DNA of 64,000 nt, from assembly GCA_009617715.1 (NCBI GenBank), contig VTFK01000158.1:310001-374000 (forward strand). The letters run 5' to 3'. A model generated the notes under the pieces. It saw only the letters and a list, made by a program, of their open reading frames with translations. It had not been told where the DNA came from and ran no database searches. Positions 61,150-64,000 of this stretch are shown piece after piece. Position 1 is the stretch's first letter. Every line of letters starts with the position of its first letter. The stretch comes from Plectrocnemia conspersa (Eukaryota; Arthropoda; Insecta; Trichoptera; Polycentropodidae). The position numbers were made by a program, and so were the translations under genes.

Positions 61150-61450
61150 AAAACAAACTCGTCCATAGCTAATGCGACTTAATCGGGGACAACCGTTTGA
61201 GAAACTCGTTACGTATTGATTGATTGTTTTCTAGAGTCGATTTTGGGGTCGTGTCGAAGGCGTTTTAAACAATAATAGGCCAGGGTGTGAATTTTTAAAG
61301 ACGCCGACAGGCCCCGTGCCATTTTGATTGATATGAGGCGCGTGCCATTGAATTTTAATCAGTTTTTTTTCCATATAAACGCGACGAGTATTCATAAAAA
61401 AATGTCGCTGGAAAAAATAATGTCAACGCCCCCATAATGTAAATTTAATA
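61150..61450. other. GC-richer non-coding island
   Basis: Balanced block (GACGCCGACAGGCCCCGTGC, 61300-61319; GAGGCGCGTGCCATTGAATT, 61335-61354) with TAATCAG words and no ORF. Candidate conserved non-coding element. Confidence 0.33.
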
Positions 61451-61890
61451 TGGAGTATTTATATGGCTAAAAATGAATACGTAGAATAAAACATATGTAT
61501 GTAAAAAGCGGCCATCTTGCTTTACAAGAAGGAAAATATTTTTTTAATCTAATAGATTACGCCAACGCTTCACTATGGCTAATTTTTAAAAAAAATATAA
61601 AATTTTGAAATTGAAAAGAGCAAGATCTAAATAAAATAAAGAGTGCTTGATTATGTTTAAGTAAAAGTATTTTTATATTTTGCGAGCTCGTTTGTACATA
61701 AAACAACCTTTAAAGTCAACCTATTTAATTGTATTAATAATTCACAATTACTTTAAGCTGTTGAATATATTTTTTTAAATATTTTAAACTAATATATTTT
61801 AAACAAATATATAATGCCAAACACAAATTGATATATTTTTGGTGTATTGTTTTTGGAGTCCATTTTTAGGGCCGAAAGTTTTAAAACTGA

Positions 61891-62270
61891 TTAGTTTTAG
61901 AACTTTTATTAGGTTAGGTTTGCATTTGAATGGCAAATGGACGTATCGCAACTGTCAAATTGCATTTCAAATACATTTTAGAGTAGCATATTAGCGTTTA
62001 TCAGAGAAATTATATTTTTGCTACTAGAAATATATATCTACTGGTGAAAATGTATTTCGGCTTAGGTAGTAAAAATAAAACTTTACCAAAAAATATACAT
62101 TCACTATAACATTAATACATCGGATGTAAATAAATGATGATTAGTATGTAAATAAATATAACTACATATAAAAAAGTTGAAATCATATAATTTACTAGCA
62201 CCTACCAGATAATTTATATTTTCACTGGTAAAAATATATATCTACTCGTGAAAATGTATTCTGATGTGAT
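61891..62270 (+). repeat. Dispersed repeat family 3, copy 2, with internal duplication
   Basis: Matches 31842-32460 in two blocks (TTAGGTTTGCATTTGAATGG, GCAAAT, TGTCAAATT; then ATTTTAGAG and AATTATATTTTTGCTAGAAA-like). Within this copy, a 50-bp unit with TATATATCTACTGGTGAAAA (62031-62050) is repeated about 203 bp later as TATATATCTACTCGTGAAAA (62234-62253). It includes GGTTAGG at 61912-61918. No ORF. Confidence 0.5.
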
Positions 62271-62880
62271 TTTACTGAATAGACATATTTAAAAAAATAT
62301 TTTCTGTATTTTCTAGATTTTCATTTGTGAATAACCACATGAAACTGAATGTATTATTTATTTATTTTGCTGCATTAAATCCAGTTGTCAAATTACCGAT
62401 AATACAATCTATAAAAATATTAAATTTATATAATTTAGCTTGTGCTGTTGTTATTTTTTGTTATTTCTTTGCTTCTTACTTATGTATTCCATCCGAATTT
62501 TCAGATCGAATTTACTGCTAATAATTTACATTCGTTGAATATTTCCTCTTATGTCTAATATTTCTTAAACGTTCAAAAAGCAATAAAGTCAACAATCATT
62601 TGCAAACAAATTTTAGCACTAACAGAGCCGCGTCAAAAACTACAACCTGTGTCTTTGAATAATATGTTTATTGTAAAAATATAGAAAGTAGGTGCTTTAG
62701 AAGGCAATGTTCCGCTCTTGAATGTATAAAAAGGGCTGAAGGAACTTATACCTGAAACATCAGTACATACATCTCAAACATCTGTAGTTTAGGTCAGATT
62801 CTTTACTTGGTTCGATTTTTATATTTTTTTATAAATATATTCTTGCTATGTTTTTTCCAGAGTCGGGCTCTCAAAGAGAA
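62271..62880. other. AT-rich non-coding stretch
   Basis: A 64-codon ORF (62327-62521) is hydrophobic and low complexity with no motif. Nothing else supported. Confidence 0.4.
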
Positions 62881-62945
62881 CGTACCCCGGGAATTTGTCC
62901 CCTCTCCCTCTCCCTGCCTCAAACAATATGGGGGCAACTTCTAAT
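62880..62945 (+). mobile_element. Possible terminal scrap of a hAT-type element
   Basis: ACCCCGGGAATTTGTCCCCT followed by CTCCCTGCCTC resembles the block at 725-765 and the reverse complement of 5254-5300. ATGGGGGCAACTT follows. There is no second terminus or duplication nearby. Confidence 0.3.
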
Positions 62946-63009
62946 TTTATTACTTGAATTGTCTAAAATAGAGGAGTTTCTAAATATATAATAAAACTAA
63001 AACAAAAAT

Positions 63010-63460
63010 AATTTTAATCAAATTCAAGTTAATTTCATCGACCTTAGAGCCGCCTCGGGCACCTTTAATCAGTTTTTATTGTTTTCATTAGCGAAACTCA
63101 CAGCCCACGGGCGACTCCGAAACGACCTATGAAGCGCGGCCCTGGCCTAAGTGTTAAGAGCTCAAAAAAGCGCCCGTTTGCGTGCGTAAATATACATACG
63201 CATACATACTTGTATAAAAACAGCGTTGCCCTCGTAACAAGTGTACCCAGAAGGGCGGTCGTTTAAAGCGACCTCCATTTGCGGGGCGGTAAAGAGCCAG
63301 CCGAACAAACATGCCTTTTAAAAAAGGACATAATCAAATTAGGCACAAACAACGCGGCTGGGGAGCCGTTCCACCCTGAAACGGCCCTGTCGTTATGATA
63401 ACGACGTTTAGCATAACTACTCTTGGCTCCGGCCCGCCATCTCCGTTAAACGATATTCTT
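63010..63460. other. GC-richer non-coding island
   Basis: Long balanced block (GAAGCGCGGCCCTGGCCTAA, 63132-63151; GGAGCCGTTCCACCCTGAAA, 63362-63381). Reading frames are short or have no motif, including the 107-codon minus-strand frame 63334-63657. GTACATAGGTATGTA near 63479 is a small palindrome. One of the stronger candidates for conserved non-coding DNA. Confidence 0.38.
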
Positions 63461-63749
63461 GCCACTGTGTGTCTGTATGTACATAGGTATGTAGCTATTG
63501 TTAATTTTTTAGTGGATCGCTTCCAAATTAACTGCTTGCGCCTAATTTCTGGCGCGGATGTGCGCCGCAGGGTTAAATAATAACAGAGGAGGTAAATGAT
63601 TAAGTCCATTTCGAATTGCAAATTTTGTGTGTTCATCAATATTATAATTATGTACATATTAAAGGTAAAGTTGTGCTACTTTCGATTTTTGTTACAATAA
63701 ATTATTCGGTAAAAAAATTAAGAAAATATTTAAAATATGGACGTATACT

Positions 63750-64000
63750 TTGCTAAACGTGTCTGAAGTACTGAGTCACGTAGTATTTATGTCATCAAAT
63801 TTAGGTGATTACTTAACTGGCCTTGGTCGGACGTTCGAAGGATAGCAACTGTTTTCCTCGGTATTCTAATGGTCGTCTCGGTCGATTTAGCATAGCTCCG
63901 CTTAGTGCGAATTCTTCTAAACTCTCGTTAATTCTAAGTTAAAAGCAAAGCGCTAGTTCTGTGATAGAGTTCAACCTGAGATTTGATTCAGTAAAAAAGT
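63750..64000. other. Balanced-composition block at window edge
   Basis: From about 63750 the sequence loses its A/T bias (GGCCTTGGTCGGACGTTCGA, 63820-63839; TCGTCTCGGTCGATTTAGCA, 63872-63891) and stays so to the window end. It has no long ORF. It could be a 5' UTR or promoter continuing beyond the window, but I see no defining signal. Confidence 0.28.

Noticed and set aside
63334..63657. 107-codon minus-strand ORF
   Set aside because: No recognised motif; hydrophobic A/T-driven start and an arbitrary run through a GC-richer non-coding-looking island.
1..64000. CRISPR array, operon, ribosome-binding sites or other prokaryotic features
   Set aside because: The sequence is eukaryotic in character; none of the repeats are short, identical and regularly spaced.

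Overview
The window looks like AT-rich, gene-poor DNA from an insect or related arthropod. The reasons are the composition (long A/T-only stretches), scattered TTAGG-type pentamers (for example 10688-10706, 56586-56605, 61908-61920), and a Jockey-clade non-LTR retrotransposon. Intron-like spacing and splice-like signals fit a eukaryote. I cannot name the order. No complete host gene, rRNA or intact tRNA is visible.

The clearest element is a full-length Jockey-type retrotransposon at 15019-19312. It is flanked by a 14-bp target-site duplication and ends in A8. Its gag-like ORF1 is fully open (390 aa, three zinc knuckles), while ORF2 (endonuclease plus reverse transcriptase) is broken by several frameshifts.

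Other mobile DNA is older and mostly non-autonomous: a hAT-like element at 59302-60608; terminal scraps of another 'CAGGGCC...GGGGCA' family near 5254, 725 and 62886; a Tc1/mariner/pogo-like terminus at 12449; and two tRNA-derived SINE-like copies in opposite orientation (26560-26626 minus, 58974-59042 plus).

Much of the AT-rich 'filler' is not random. I see three decayed satellite-like tandem arrays: 21.6-23.7 kb, about 175-bp spacing; 36.8-38.4 kb, about 325 bp, sharing the first array's core motif in reverse orientation; and 48.3-51.2 kb, about 175-245 bp. I also see a three-copy dispersed repeat (13347, 20419, 20929), a two-copy moderately GC-rich module (30894 and 33425), a two-copy repeat with TAACC pentamers (31842-32460 and 61891-62270), and an approximately 800-bp imperfect palindrome (25425-26245).

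Between these lie about twenty GC-richer islands of 200-1300 bp with no sustained ORF. They are rich in TAATTA/TTTAT-type words and resemble the conserved non-coding elements of a developmental-gene regulatory landscape or a very long intron. That reading is inference; conservation cannot be tested from one sequence. The most gene-like island is 46.86-48.17 kb, with a Gly/Pro-rich possible exon and a good splice donor on the minus strand. A Cys-rich exon-like segment at 1990-2417 and a 74-codon ORF at 7945 are the only other candidate host coding pieces, all at low confidence.
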